Assembly (NCBI GenBank): GCA_033060915.1
Contig: CM065385.1
Coordinates: 19,418,001-19,482,000, forward strand
Source: Euryodendron excelsum
Lineage: Eukaryota; Streptophyta; Magnoliopsida; Ericales; Pentaphylacaceae
Direction: 5' to 3'
DNA: 64,000 nt
Under the pieces are notes generated by a model. That model searched no databases. It saw nothing but the letters and a program-made list of their open reading frames with translations, and was not told the origin of the DNA. Of the stretch, positions 1 to 11,607 are shown piece after piece. The first letter of the stretch is position 1. Each line of letters begins with the position of its first letter. The position numbers were made by a program, and so were the translations under genes.

Positions 1-2632
1 TGAATTTGATTTGGAATTGGAAGAGGAGATTGGAAATTGAAATTGAAAAGATTGGACTTTGATTTGGAAAGATAGATTTGGACTTGTTTTGAAAAAGAGA
101 AGGTTTGAGGAAACCTAGACTTAGGAAAGATAAGAGACCTAGGAAAGACTCAAGAGTTTAAGAAAGATTGGATTTAGGAAAGGTTCGAATTAGGAAAGGT
201 TCGATTTAGGAAAGTTTCAATTTAGAAAAGTGTCATTTTTGAAAAGTTTCGTTTTAGGAAAGTTTCAATTTAGGAAAGTGTTACTTTAGGAAAGTTTTGA
301 AAATTAGAAAGTTTTGAATTTAGAAATGTTTTGAAAAAAAGGAGGTTTTGAATTTAGAAATGTTTTGTTTTAGGAAAGGTTTCAAAAAAAGAAAGTTTTC
401 AATTTAGGAAATGTTTGAATTAAGAAAGTTTCAACTTAAGAAAGTCTTAAATTAAGAGAGTTTTGAGTTTAGAAAAGTCTTAAATTTGGAAAGATGTTGA
501 AGTTTTGGAAAGTTTAGAATTTAGAAAGTTTTTAGGTTTAGAAAGATTTAACTTAAGAAAGTTTCAAATTTAGAAAATTTTGAATTTGGAAAGATTTGAG
601 ATTTAGAAAATTTAAAATTTAGAAAGTTTTAGAGTTTTAGAAAATCTTGAGATTAGGAAAGGTTTGAGTTTAGGAAAGATTTGAAAACTTAGGTTTAACA
701 AGTTAAGATTTGAAGAGAGGGTAGAATTAGGAAAGGGTTGAATTAGGAAAGATTTGAAAGTTGAGTTTTTAAAACTTAGGAAAGATTTTTATGTTCAAGT
801 TTTGGAAACTTAAGGTTTAGGAAAGTAGAAGTTTAGGAAGGATTTGAATTAGGAAAGAGTTAGATTTTGAAATTCAAGGAAAGGTTTAAAGTTTAGGTTT
901 AGGAAACTTATGGTTTAGGAAAGAATTGAATTAGGAAGGTATTGAATTAAGAAAGGTTTAGATTAGGAAAGGATTGGATTTGGTTTCTAAAAGAGAAAGG
1001 TTGGATTTTGTTTCCAAAAACGGAGGACGGGATCTAGTTTCCTAAACGGGGACATTGGATTCGGTTTCCTAAAGGGAAGGTAGGATTTGGTAAGGATTTG
1101 AAAAGGGAGATTCTAGAAACCCTAGTTTTGAAAAATTATAGTTTTGACGTAGAAAAGAGGTTTTGGAAACATGTATAGTTTGGATGTGAAAACTAGAGGT
1201 TTTGGAAACCTAGGTTTGGGGCAAAGTTTGAAAACTATGTTTTTGGAAAGAAAATTAGGGTTTCCTAATTGTGGGTTCTAGGGCTTGACATGGGCTCTAA
1301 GGAAAGAGTTTTTGGAAAGTGCGTTTTTGAAAACGAAGGCTTTCTAGAAAGGAATCCTAGGAAGGAGTTTTTGAAAAGTGAATTTGAAGAGGGAGTTTTT
1401 GGAAAAAGATTTTAAAGAGGAGTTTTGGAAAGTATGTTTTTAAAAACGTAGATTTTGGAAAGAAGATCCTAGAGGAGAGTTTTTAGAAGAAAAATTTTGG
1501 GAAGAGAGTTTTTGGAAAGAGTTATGGGGAATGTTTTTAGGAAGGTGAATCTAGGGAGTGCTTTTAGAAAGTGAATTTTGAGGAAAAGATTTTGGAGAGA
1601 GAATTTTGAAAAATAGATTTTGGAAGGGAGTTTTTGAAAACAATTTTGGAGAGGAGAGTTTTAGGAAACTATGTTGAAAAAGAGATTTTTAGGAAGAGAT
1701 TTTTGAAGAGAGAGTTTTTTGGAAAGTATGAAAATGTCTCACTTTCCTAAAATAATTCTAACCATAAGGGGGCTAGAACCACCTTAAAAAAGTGGTTTTG
1801 GAAAACAATAAGATTTGAAAATATAGACCAAAAAGGTCACTTTTAATGTAATACTTTCCTAAAGCAACCCTAGCCATGGAAAGGCTAGAATCGCCCTAGA
1901 ATTGTGGTTTTGAAAACATGTTTTGAAAATGAGATTTTGATGCAATTTTGAAAACAAGTTTGAAAACGTTTTGAAAAACAACTTTGAAAACGGTTTTTGA
2001 AAGATGCAAGACTATGATATACATAATGCAATTTGGGGTCGTGAACATACAAGGTTAAGGCTTCACCACATAATCAAGGGGGTCGGACCCACGTGGTCTT
2101 TGGTTAGGCTAGAAGAAAGCCCCCCACACGGTGACTCTCCAATAGCCCAATCCTACACATAGACCGGGAATCCCCTTGTTTCAAGCATGCAAAGAAAGGG
2201 GGGGGGAAAGAGATGGGGGATTAAAATAGAGAAAACCCAAGTGGGTTGGGGAGAGAAGAGAGAGGGGGGAAGTGCAGAAAATTAAAGAGAAAGCCTACCG
2301 TATGTCTTCTTTATTTTGCGCGCCGTGTAGTCTTCGGTCTTCGGTCTTTGTCTTGATCTTCGTCTTCAATCCTCAAGAGTTGTCTTCAAGCTTTGGATGG
2401 CAGCTCTTCAAGTCTTCAAAGGATGGTTGAAGGCTAGTGTATGAGTGTATGGGGGTGTGTATGAGTGTATAGGAGGCTAGGGTTTGTGTAGGGTGGCTAG
2501 GGTTTGTGTATAGTGGCTAGAGTTTTGGGAAAACCTAGGGAGGCTAGGGTTTTGGAGGTGCTCGAACTCTGTATATCGAAATATAGGATTTTTAGGTTAA
2601 GTTTGCAGACCCCTTTCACATTGAATGAGGCT

Positions 2633-2646
2633 CTGTATTTATAGAA
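2633..2646 (-). promoter_or_regulatory. TATA box in the left LTR copy
   Basis: Same TATAAATA motif on the minus strand (2643-2636) as in the right LTR. From this copy a transcript would run leftwards out of the element, into flanking DNA beyond the window. Confidence 0.6.
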
Positions 2647-2654
2647 GGAGGACA

Positions 2655-2805
2655 AACCTGGCGCCTGTTGCAGTGGCGCTAAAGCAAATTTTACACCGGC
2701 GTCACTAGAAGTGGTGCCAGGCCATTTCTTGACTTGGCGCCACTAGGAGTGGCGCCAAGCCATTTCTTGGCTTGGCGCCACTACTGGTGGCGCCAGCCAA
2801 TTAGG
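2655..2805. repeat. GGCGCC inverted-repeat cluster upstream of the LTR TATA box
   Basis: Four near-identical units of the form GGCGCCACTA..AGTGGCGCC follow each other, each an imperfect palindrome. In the sense direction they sit directly upstream of the TATA box. The right LTR keeps only about two units (19180-19230). Related units occur inside the element at 4746-4812. Confidence 0.8.
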
Positions 2806-3019
2806 AAAGGTTTAAGGTCGGCAAGCAACGTATCTTTGACTAGATTTGGGCGCCTGTACTAGTGACTACCATGTAATTTTTAGCCTGACTTCACTAGGAG
2901 TGACTCTGGAAAGTCCGGGACTGATTTAAAGGAGCCGGGAATGACCCGGAAGGCGGGAAAGGAGCAGGAACACTTAAAATAGTGTCCTGGAGGTATTTGA
3001 CTTGAAAAATGAAGATAAG

Positions 3020-3560
3020 GTGGGTCGGAAAGGCTGACCTGGCCTTTAGGGGCAAAACGGTCAATCGGACCGGAAAACTACAGGGGCGAACTCGGATTGT
3101 CCCGGAAAAAGACTTAGGATCTGGAAACATTATTTAGAATGTTCCCAGTGGTTGCCAGTTTGATTCCCAGAGCCGGCGTGGTCAGAAAAGGAGATCGGCC
3201 CACTAGGGGCAAAACGGTCATTTTGTACCGGGTTTGCCGGAACTAACTCGAAGTGATCCGGAAAGGTAAAGGGAGGTTGAGAATACTATAAAACGTAGTC
3301 TCAGGAAGTTACCAGTTTGATACCCAGAGCCGGTGTGGTTGAAAAAGGAAACCGGCCCCCTAGGGGCAAAACGGTCATTTTGTACCGGGTTGGCCGGAAC
3401 TGACTCGGAATGGTCCGGAAAGGTAAAGGAAGATTGAGAATACTATAAAAAGTAGTCCCAAGAGGTTATCGGTTTGATACCCAGAGCCGGTGTGGTTCCC
3501 GGGGCATTTGGATGCTTAGGGGCAAAATGATCATCTTGACCGGAAAGTCTCGGAAAAGGT
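3020..3560. repeat. Tandem repeat, about 156-bp units (left LTR)
   Basis: The phrase TTTGATaCCCAGAGCCGG recurs at about 3160, 3316 and 3472, with matching GGGGCAAAACGGTCATTTTG and GAATACTATAAAA segments between. This gives slightly more than three units of about 156 bp. The corresponding array in the right LTR is at about 19455-19990. Confidence 0.85.
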
Positions 3561-3624
3561 CCTAAGGGTAGTCTGGTCATTTTTCACCGAAGTGAACTAA
3601 CAGACACAGGTGTTGACCTAGGTT

Positions 3625-4095
3625 TTGAGTGTTTCCGCCACTCTAACGGTGTGAGTATTTCCGCTACTCTAACGGGGTTGATGATTTGTGAGTATTTTCG
3701 CTACTCGGACGGGGTTGATGATTTGGGAGTATTTCCGCTACTTGGACGGGGTTGATGATTTGTAAGTATTTCCGCTACTCTAATGACTTTGTGAGTATTT
3801 CCGCTACTCTAACGGCTGTGTGAGTATTTCCGCTACTCTAACGGTTTTGTGAGTATTTCCGCTGCTCTAACGGTTCTGTGAGTATTTCCGCTACTCTAAT
3901 GGCTTTGTGAGTACTTCCGCTACTCTAACGGTTTTGTGAGTATTTCCGCTACTCTAACGGCTTTGTGAGTATTTCCGCTACTCTAACTGTTCTGTGAGTA
4001 TTTCTGCTACTCTAACGCCTTTCTGAGTATTTCCGCTACTCTAACGGTTTTGTGAGTATTTCCGTTACTCTAACAATTTTGTGAGTAGTTTTGCT
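3625..4095. repeat. Minisatellite, about 29-bp units (left LTR U3)
   Basis: Units of the form GTGAGTATTTCCGCTACTCT plus AACGGTTTT repeat about 15 times with small changes. In the sense direction the array lies in U3, upstream of the TATA box. Confidence 0.93.
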
Positions 4096-4347
4096 ACTTG
4101 GACCGTCTCGAGGAATAAACTGTCTCGAGAGAGGGATTGGAAAGGGGTCTTACCGTCTCCGAAGAGACGTGCCTGGATTGGGACCGTCCCGAGGAATAAA
4201 CTGTCTCGAGAGAGGGATTGGAAAGGGGTCTTATCGTCTCCGAAGAGACGTGCCTGGATTGTGAGTGTTTTCGCCACTCTAACGGTTTTGTGAGTAGTTT
4301 TGCTACTCGGACCGTCTCGAGGAATAAACTGTCTCGAGAGAGGGATT
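4096..4347. repeat. Tandem repeat, about 80-bp units with CTCGAG palindromes (left LTR)
   Basis: Units contain GACCGTCTCGAGGAATAAAC, then CTGTCTCGAGAGAGGGATTG and, in the full copies, CGTCTCCGAAGAGACGTGCC. Two full copies and one partial copy are visible. Confidence 0.88.
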
Positions 4348-4549
4348 GAAATTGGAATAAGAAAGGACAATGCCCCTAAGGGCATTTTGGTCATTTTGCC
4401 TCTATTTGGGCCTGACAGGCCCGCGAAGCGATGGAAAGACGGAATTTGGACTTAGAGAATTAGTTTCGATTGGAATATGCCCAAAATGACTTGAAAACAA
4501 GTCTGGACGGAGTGTAGACTGCCGAGCGGTCAAAAATGGGGTGCTTACA

Positions 4550-4568
4550 GCTGCCCCTCTTTTTCTGT
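4550..4568 (-). other. Polypurine tract (PPT)
   Basis: Read on the minus strand, the bases just before the 3' LTR are AGAAAAAGAGGGGCAGC. This is an almost uninterrupted purine run at the expected plus-strand priming site, and it fixes the LTR border at 4549/4550. Confidence 0.85.
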
Positions 4569-5013
4569 CTTTGCTTATCAAAGATAGAAAAGGATAAGAG
4601 TAAGAGTCCCATGTTGACCGCGAGGCATCGGAGGGACGGACATTGAAAACCTTTCGACAACGGGGGTCGAAAACAGATAACGGGCCAAAAAGGCCTTTGA
4701 AAACGAGTTTTGGCGGGAAAAAGGGCAAAACTGCCCAGAATTTATAACTGGCGCCACTACTAGTGGTGCCTTTGGCAGAAAAGTATTGGCGCCTCTGCTA
4801 GTGGCGCCAGGCTTAAGGTTAAAAACCAGAAAATTTCTGGTTCGAACAATTACGGGATTTGAAGAGTTTTTGGGGAATCCGAGGGTCTTCAAGTGGAAAT
4901 TGGCTTGAACCTTGAAGGAGCACTCCTTGGGGACCGTGGGCGATTGCTGGAAGGAGTCCACGTCACCGGAAAAGTCGCCGGAAGTGAAGATTTCGCCGAA
5001 GAACTTCCAAAAG
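4550..5013 (+). other. Putative leader exon of the antisense aORF
   Basis: This stretch lies between the PPT and a strong 5' splice site (AAG|GTGAGT at 5011-5019). It contains two further GGCGCC palindrome units (4746-4812), then sequence of higher GC than the following intron. If transcription starts in or near the left LTR on the plus strand, this would be the untranslated first exon of the gene whose coding part starts at 5893. No transcript evidence is available. Confidence 0.4.
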
Positions 5014-5891
5014 GTGAGTTTTCAAATTTTGTTGATTTCGATGTGTAGAACTTCGTTTGAATCATGTGAATAGTGGAAATTAATGTTTTGATATGTTTTG
5101 AACACTTTGGTGATGTTGTTTTTGCATTTTGATGGTTGTTTGATTGAATTTGAGTAATTATATGTAAATGTGTGAAGGGGGTTTTCTGCAAGAATAGGAA
5201 ATTTGTTCCTATAAGCATGGGTATTGGGTTTTCTGGCTATGTTTTCATGCAATATGGCTTAGAAAAATGTGTTTAACAATCGTATGAAGTTTCGTGATTT
5301 TTTGAAAACTCGGTGAATTTTTGATTTTTTAAAAAATAGAAAAATATTTAGAAAATTAGAAGAAGTTAGAAAATTCAAGAAATTGATGAAATTTTTGAAG
5401 TTTGAAATTTGGAAAAATGTAGGAATATTTTGAAAACATTTGAGGTGATTTTGAAAAATTTTGGAAACCTTTTGAAAACCATTGGTTTATTTGAAAAAGA
5501 AAACATGAGTTTTGAAAATTTTGAAAAATTGAAAAGTGTACACGGGTGCCATTGTCATGTGATTGTGGCATTGGAAGGTGCATATTTCGTGTTTTGTGTT
5601 GATGTCATGGGCGTTGTAGGGGCCATTTTTAAATGGGACTCTGCCGAAATTTTTAAAAATTATGGAAAGAGTTGGTTTAAATTTTAGAAATAAAATCTTT
5701 TTGAAGGGAAAAGGCAGAGAACCCTTGAGACGTGATTTGGAGTTGGAAAATCAAGATGTGTGAAAATTTTGTTTTTGATTTGTTATTCAAAATCCTTTAT
5801 TTGTTTTGTGTTATTTGTTTGTTTTATTTTACTGTTATTTAAACTGCATGGAAGGTATATTAACATCACTTACCTTGACTTACCTTTTCAG
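5014..5891 (+). other. Putative intron of the antisense aORF
   Basis: GTGAGT at 5014 and a T-rich stretch ending CTTACCTTTTCAG at 5891 bound an 878-base segment that is very U-rich, as plant introns are. The acceptor lies one base before the ATG of the aORF. Small open frames inside it are low-complexity and not taken as genes. Confidence 0.5.
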
Positions 5892-5892
5892 G

Positions 5893-7572
5893 ATGGCAGA
5901 TGCAGTTTTGAGTCGGCTGAGAGCCTGGCACAGTAGTTACCCTCCGGATGAGCAGGATATCTTTCGTCGGTCCTTTGGTCGAGTGGCCTCGCTTTTATTA
6001 GTACAACTTATTCCCAGACTCATGGAGGCAGTGATCCCTTTCTGGCAGCCAGACTTGTCTCTTTTCCGCTTTGGGGAGTGTGAGCTTACCCCTACTCCTT
6101 ATAAGTATGGGTTCCTTCTTGGTTTCCGAGATGTTTCTGCTGACATTGTGGGACCCCTCTTCCTAGATGGTTGTATTACAGTGGTTTCGTCCCAGCTCGG
6201 ATTTAGACGCGCAGTTCTTTTGTCTTCTTCTTTGCCCCAGTTTCCCTATGTCCCAGTAGAGTTCCTCTTTTCCTGTTTTAAGTTTCCTACGGGTATGCGA
6301 GTTCATTCAGGTGAGTGGCATACCTCCTAGGATTGGCCTATTTCTCGTATGGTTGCCTTAGCCTTGCTTCTGCTGAACTTCTTGGTGTTCCCCCGAGAAG
6401 ATGATTTAGTGGACTGTCGACTCTATGCACCGCTGGCCTTGATCCGTAAGGGGCATTCCTATGCTCCTATGATTGTAGGGGAGACCTTCGTGAGTCTTAC
6501 GAGATTCCAGCAGACCCTTGACGCTCGTTTTCGCGGATGCGCTACTCTCTTCCAGCTCTGGGCGATCAGTCATTTGTTTGTTACACCTTTATTTCAGCAC
6601 ACGTGGTATCATGAGCTCGATCATGTATATTCCCTGGCGAGATCTCAGGGTGTCATGGCAGATGAGGGGAGATTTCCGCAGACCGCTGCATCCTGGGCTG
6701 ACTATCTTCATAGCATGAGGTCAGGCACAGTCAGGTGGTATTCAGGGCTGGTTGGAAGATATTGCTTGAGAGTTCGGCCTTCCGGGAGAGCTTTCGTGCT
6801 CCTAGTAGGTCTGCGGGGCATTGCCCCTTTCTTCGGGATTCGGGTTCTACGACAGCTTGGTAGGAGTCAGGATATCCCTTTTCTAGCTTCTGCAGTCAAG
6901 TTTACTCTTGTCTTTGAGGCGTCGATTCCTAGAGCATTGGTGGAGAAAGTTATGCATATATGGAGATCTTTGCTTCCTCATGTTGATGATGATGGTCCCT
7001 TCTCTGACATGCCCCCTGCGACCGAGGCCTATCATTACTGGCTTCGACGCTACGTGTTGGGTCCTAGTAGACTTGGGGATCTTCTCATTGAGACTCCTTT
7101 ACCTCCTGTAGGGTATACCAACTTCTTGATTGCTATGATTGTTTAGGGGCATCACCACAGACGGGAGAACCGTCGTCTGATACGGATGTTGCATGACCGA
7201 TTGAGGATGAGAGACGCTGAGGTAGTTTTACTAGAGAGGCGGTTAGCAGTAGCCAGATCGACACATGATGACCCACCTTCGAGTGCTGCGAGGGCCCGCA
7301 GGCGGCCACAAGGCATTCTAGGCAGTTCTCCTTCCCTGGAGGGTGATGTGATGGATGGCCCGTCCTTGCGGGAGACTGTGGAGTCCCTTACTCGAGAGAG
7401 GGACATGCTTCTGGCTAGATGTGCGGACTATGAGTGAGGCCGGCCTGGGTCTTCTATTGCTGGTACTTCTTCGAGTGCTCCTCTTGTGACCGGCGAGCCA
7501 GTGGGTCCCTGCTTAGCTGATTCCTCCTCTGATGACGACGGGGAGCCGTATATTTTTGCCCCTCGCTCTTAG
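5893..7572 (+). pseudogene. Antisense additional ORF (aORF), DUF7745 / plant-mobile-domain-like protein, three nonsense codons
   Basis: One frame runs from MADAVLSRLRAW (ATG 5893) to a final TAG at 7570-7572, about 559 codons, broken by TAG 6328-6330, TAG 7144-7146 and TGA 7435-7437. The central part (LLLLNFLVFP, then APMIVGETFVSLTRF, then RFRGCATLFQLWAISHLF) resembles the DUF7745 domain of plant transposon-associated proteins. The C-terminal part is basic and probably coiled-coil (RENRRLIRMLHDRLRMRDAE), then acidic (SSSDDDGE). It lies between integrase and the 3' LTR on the opposite strand to pol. That is where Tat-lineage elements are known to carry extra ORFs, some antisense. All three stops can be single C-to-T changes (CAG, CAG, CGA). 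Its function is unknown. Stop 1 follows a CAG|GTGAGT (6308-6316), so splicing there is an alternative explanation. Confidence 0.72.
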
Positions 7573-8770
7573 ATTTGCTGATTTCTGCATTTGTAGAAAA
7601 ACATACTTTGTTTAGTGTTATGCCTCTTTTATCTTATGAATTCATGACCTCCCGTGCTTTTGGTATGATTTTTCTGCATGATTAGTATAGTAACAAATTT
7701 GGAAAAAATTAAATGAGAATTGCAGTTTAATGAAAAATAACTCCCCTTTGTTTGATTCTTTGACTCACTGATTGTTCCGTGAAAGGGACCTCTGCTTCTT
7801 TTAACCCTAACTGGGCTAAACCGGAGAATGTCTTTCGAGACGCCTTTCGACTTTTACCCCGTTGCTTTCATACCTTAACTTCCGGGGAATGTAGTAGCTC
7901 GAGCTATTTCTTACATCTAAATCCCTTGTTCTTACCCCCTTTTTTTTTTTTTTTTTTGGCTATTTTTGCTACTAGTGCCCCTGAGGGTTTTCACCAGTCC
8001 CAGCTCTATCATTTTTGCACCAAGGCGCCTTTGCAGGTTTTCGCCAAGGTCGACAGTTTTATATCTTGCCACATCCCTACCTTTTTACCTACGGCGCCCT
8101 TTCGGGTTTTCACCGCATCCTCGGGAAGCGCTTAACTTTTCTCTCTTCTTTCTCTCTCTTTCCTCAGCTTGGTCTCGGGTTTCTGTTGAGAAGCCCCTAA
8201 ATGCTACTTGCATCATCCTCCAGCTCATGGCATATTTAGCAAGCTCATTTGGACTAATCAATTTAATTCCAATCTGAGAGGACTTTTAGGGGTTATGGTG
8301 TTGGTATTTACTTTTGAAAGAAAAAGAAAAGGCTCAAGCCTACCACTCTACTAGTGATCACCTTTGATAGTTTTTGGTTCAACGGCACTTTTCCTGTATA
8401 TTCCCATCTTTCCTTGGGTATCTCATTGCACGCCTTTTTTTTTTTTGTTTGCCAATGACGTTAATACCAGTATTTGTGCGAACTTCAAGGCTTTTTTTTT
8501 TTTTTTTTTAGTGCCTCTACTAAACATGATCACATTATTAGGGGGGAATGCTCCTGAAAGAAAGTAACCGGCTCTAAAGGTTTGACAAAGGTTATGTATA
8601 TATGCATTTTAATTGGACAGAAAATGAAATAAGGGCCCCTCGTCATCTTGGAATTAGATTGTTTAGTCCATAGAGCTTTAACCTTAAAACACTACCTTAT
8701 TGATTAATGGAGAATGAGGAGAGTAGGTTTTATTGCTTCTTTACAGAAACCAAAGGTCTAGCTTTCAGAA
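7573..8770. other. Spacer between aORF and integrase, no gene seen
   Basis: No credible coding frame. Contains several poly-T runs (about 7938-7958, 8429-8447, 8491-8510). It lies where the sense pol transcript and the antisense aORF transcript converge, so 3'-end signals for both might be here. I cannot point to a defined one. Confidence 0.6.
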
Positions 8771-9532
8771 TCATATGTAGTAGTGTTTGACAGCATCTGA
8801 ATTCAATGGGCTAGGAAATTCTTGGCCATCCATTTCCTCCAAAACGAGAGCTCCTCCAGACAAGACTTTCTTTACCATGAATGGCCCTTCGTAGTTTGGA
8901 GCAAACTTTCCCTGTGCCGTCTCCTGATGGGGGAACACCTTCTTGAGCACCAAATCTCCCGGCTGGAATGATTGAGGTCGTACCTTTTTGTCAAATGCTC
9001 TGGTCATTCGCCTTCTGTAATATTGAGCGTGATAAACTGCAGCTAACTGCTTCTCATCCAGCAAACAGAGTTGGGCATATCGGTCTTTAATCCATTCTGC
9101 TTCGTCTAACTTGGTTTCTATTAAGATCCGTAAAGAAGGAATCTCAATCTCAACAGGGATGACTGCCTTGGTGCCATAAACTAGCTCAAAAGGAGTACTT
9201 CCGGTGGAGACCCTCATAGTAGTTCTATAAGCCATCAATGCAAACGGAAGCTTCTCATGCCAATCTTTGTAATTGCCAATCATTTTTCGGAGTATTCTCT
9301 TAATATTCTTGTTGGCTGCTTCCACTGCCCCATTCATCTGGGGTCGGTAAGTGACCGAATTCCGGTGAGTAATGCGAAATGTTTGGCATAGCTTTGATAT
9401 CAATTCGTTGTTCAGATTGGAACCATTATCAGTAATGAGTGACTCGGGAATCCCATACCGGCAGATGATGTAATTTTTTATGAACCTTTCTACGACCTTC
9501 TTGGTGACATGGATGTAAGAGACGGCTTCCAC
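8771..9532 (-). pseudogene. Integrase, catalytic core 3' part and C-terminal domain
   Basis: Continues the integrase after an in-frame stop. The second catalytic Asp is in SLITDNGSNL and the Glu in MNGAVEAANKNIKR, completing the D,D(35)E triad. It is followed by the usual KLPFALMAYRTT and STGSTPFELVYG blocks and a C-terminal region with FQPGDLVLKKV and APNYEGPFMVKK typical of gypsy integrases. Natural stop at 8771. The stop that separates it from the upstream part (9535-9533, TAG) replaces the Trp of the usual DYFTKWVEA motif. Known role: insertion of retroelement cDNA. Confidence 0.93.
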
Positions 9533-10246
9533 CTATTTAGTAAAATAATCAATAGCGACCAGGATGAAGCGATGGCCGTTGGAAGCTTTAGGAGTGATAG
9601 GACCAATCATATCTATCCCCCACAAAGAAAAGGGCCATGGGGCAGACATAGAATGGAGCTCAGACGGTGGTGCTTTGATCTTATCCCCATGTATCTGACA
9701 TTTGTGACACCGAAGAACGTATCTAATGCAATCTGACTCCATTGTTGACCAGTAATACCCTGTCCGAAGAATCTTCTTTGCAAGCGTGTGGCCATTCATG
9801 TGAGGGCCACAAACTCCCTCATGCACTTCCTCCATGATAACTTTGGCTTCGGCGGCATTGACACATCTTAGAGGTCCGAACCATGATCTCCTGAAAAGCT
9901 CATTTCTAGCCATGAAATAGTGTCCTGCCAAATGACAAATGGTCTTCCTATCGCATTGTGTTGCTGCATCGGGGAACGTCCTGGTTTGAATATACCTTTG
10001 GATATCATAAAACCACGGTTTCTCGGGAGGTTCAATAGTTGTGTGCAGACAATAAGAGGGGACATCCCTGGTGAAGATTTGTAGAGGGGGTATTTCAGTG
10101 CCACTGTCGACCTTGATTGTTGCAGCCAATGTAGCCAAGGCATCGACAAAGCTGTTCTCTGTTCGGGGCACGTGACGAAAATCCACGCTTTTGAATAGCT
10201 GACACAAGTCCTTGACCTGTTGATGATACGGGGAGAGTTTGGCATC
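9533..10246 (-). pseudogene. RNase H end, integrase zinc finger and start of catalytic core
   Basis: Same frame as the RT-RNase H segment but after the TGA at 10249-10247. It starts with the end of RNase H (FRHVPRTENSFVDALATLA), then an H2C2 zinc-binding domain (EVHEGVCGPHMNGH...CHKCQIHGD), then the first catalytic Asp in LWGIDMIGPI. It ends at a TAG (9535-9533) within DYFTK. Both bounding stops are single-base nonsense changes. Confidence 0.92.
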
Positions 10247-11607
10247 TCAAGTTTGATACACGTCCTTGGATTGCTGAATGACCAAATCTGAATCACCGAG
10301 AACAACCAATTCATCAATCTTCATTTCTAATGCCAATCTTAATCCCAGGATGCAAGCCTCATATTCGGCGATGTTATTAGTGCAGAGTTCAAGTTGTAAC
10401 TTAACCACAATAGGATAATGACTGCCTGTTCTCGACACTATTACCGCCCCAATGCCGGCTCCCCTTTTGTTAGCAGCGCCGTCGAAAAACATCTTCCATC
10501 CGACTGGTTCTTGCTCTTCAGATGTACCATCAACGCATAGTATATTTTCATCAGGGAATTGGGGCTCCATGGATTGATAATCATCAATGGGGTTCTCGGC
10601 CAGATAATCAGCTATCACCTGCCCCTTGACTGCTTTACGGGTAGTGAATACAATGTCAAATTCTGACAGGATCATGTGGCATCGAGCAATTCTGTTGGAC
10701 AGGGTTGCTTTCTCGAATATATACTTGAGGGGATCCATTTGAGAGATGAGGAAGGTGGTATGATAGAGCATGTAGTGTCGAAGCCTGTGAGCTGCCCAGG
10801 CTAATGCGCAGCAGGTTTTCTCGAGATCGGAATACTTCGCCTCATATGGCAGAAATTTCTTACTGAGATAGTAAATGGCTTGCTCTTTTCTCCCCGTTTC
10901 ATCATGTTGCCCCAAGACACATCCCATAGAAGTATCTAACACCGTCATGTACATCAGCAAAGGACGCCCCGGGGTTGGTGCCACTAGGATAGGGGGATTT
11001 CGAAGATATTCTTTAATTTTCTCAAACACCATTTGACAGTTATCATCCCATTCCTTTGGAACGTCTTTCTTAAGGAGCTTGAAAATAGGTTCGCACAGGT
11101 GGGTCATTTGGGCGATAAACCTGCTAATAAAATTCAATTTTCCTAGAAAAGACCGAACCTCCTTTTCCCCTTTTGGTGTAGGCATTTCAACAATGGACTT
11201 CACCTTGGCAGGATCAACCTCTATCACCTTTTCATTGACTATGAATCCCAACAATTTCCTTGAAGATACTCCGAACGTGCATTTGGCCAGATTTAGCTTA
11301 AGCTGATATCTACGGAGACGACCAAACACCTTCCGCAAGTTGAACAAGTGGTCCTTCCGTTGCTTGGACTTGATGATCATGTCATCCACATAGATCTCTA
11401 CTTCCTGATGCATCATGTCATGGAATAAAGTTACCATGGCTTTTTGATAGGTTGCCCCTGCGTTACGAAGACTGAATGGCATGACCTTATAACAGTATAC
11501 TCTCCAGGGGGTAATGAAAGCAGTCTTCTCTCGATCTTCTTCAGCCAACTTGATCTGATTATAGCCCAAAAAACCGTCCATGAAGGAAAACATTCCATGA
11601 CCGGCCG
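10247..11607 (-). pseudogene. Reverse transcriptase and RNase H
   Basis: Picks up right after a one-base frameshift near 11608-11616. The RT core is clear: MFSFMDGFLGYNQI, then LRNAGATYQKAM, then the catalytic YVDDMIIKS. The connection domain (FEKATLSNRIARC) leads into RNase H with FFDGAANKRGAGIGAV and the catalytic-type EYEACILGLRLALE and GDSDLVIQQ. It is cut short by TGA 10249-10247, where CGA (Arg) would be expected. This is the polymerase of the Ty3/gypsy element. Confidence 0.95.

Larger units (their letters stand above)
1..4549 (-). repeat. 3' LTR of the Tat/Ogre-like element (partial, left copy)
   Basis: Position 1 aligns with about position 16548 of the right LTR, and similarity continues to TG...CA end position 4549. 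About 0.9 kb (the sense 3' end, U5) lies outside the window. The visible copies differ by a few percent in substitutions plus several indels. The largest indel is about 100 bp of GGCGCC repeats at about 2690-2795, absent from the right copy. The stretch from about 100 to 1740 is made of degenerate short units rich in GGAAAG and TTTAG. Confidence 0.93.

Noticed and set aside
4065..4394. Open frames of 70-109 codons on both strands (and 20426-20768 in the other LTR)
   Set aside because: They are translations of the U3 minisatellite and the 80-bp repeat, occur in both strands, and show no domain.
5409..5687. 92-codon plus-strand frame and 75-codon minus frame in the aORF leader
   Set aside because: They lie inside the predicted U-rich intron and consist of Phe/Lys/Asn-rich repeats.
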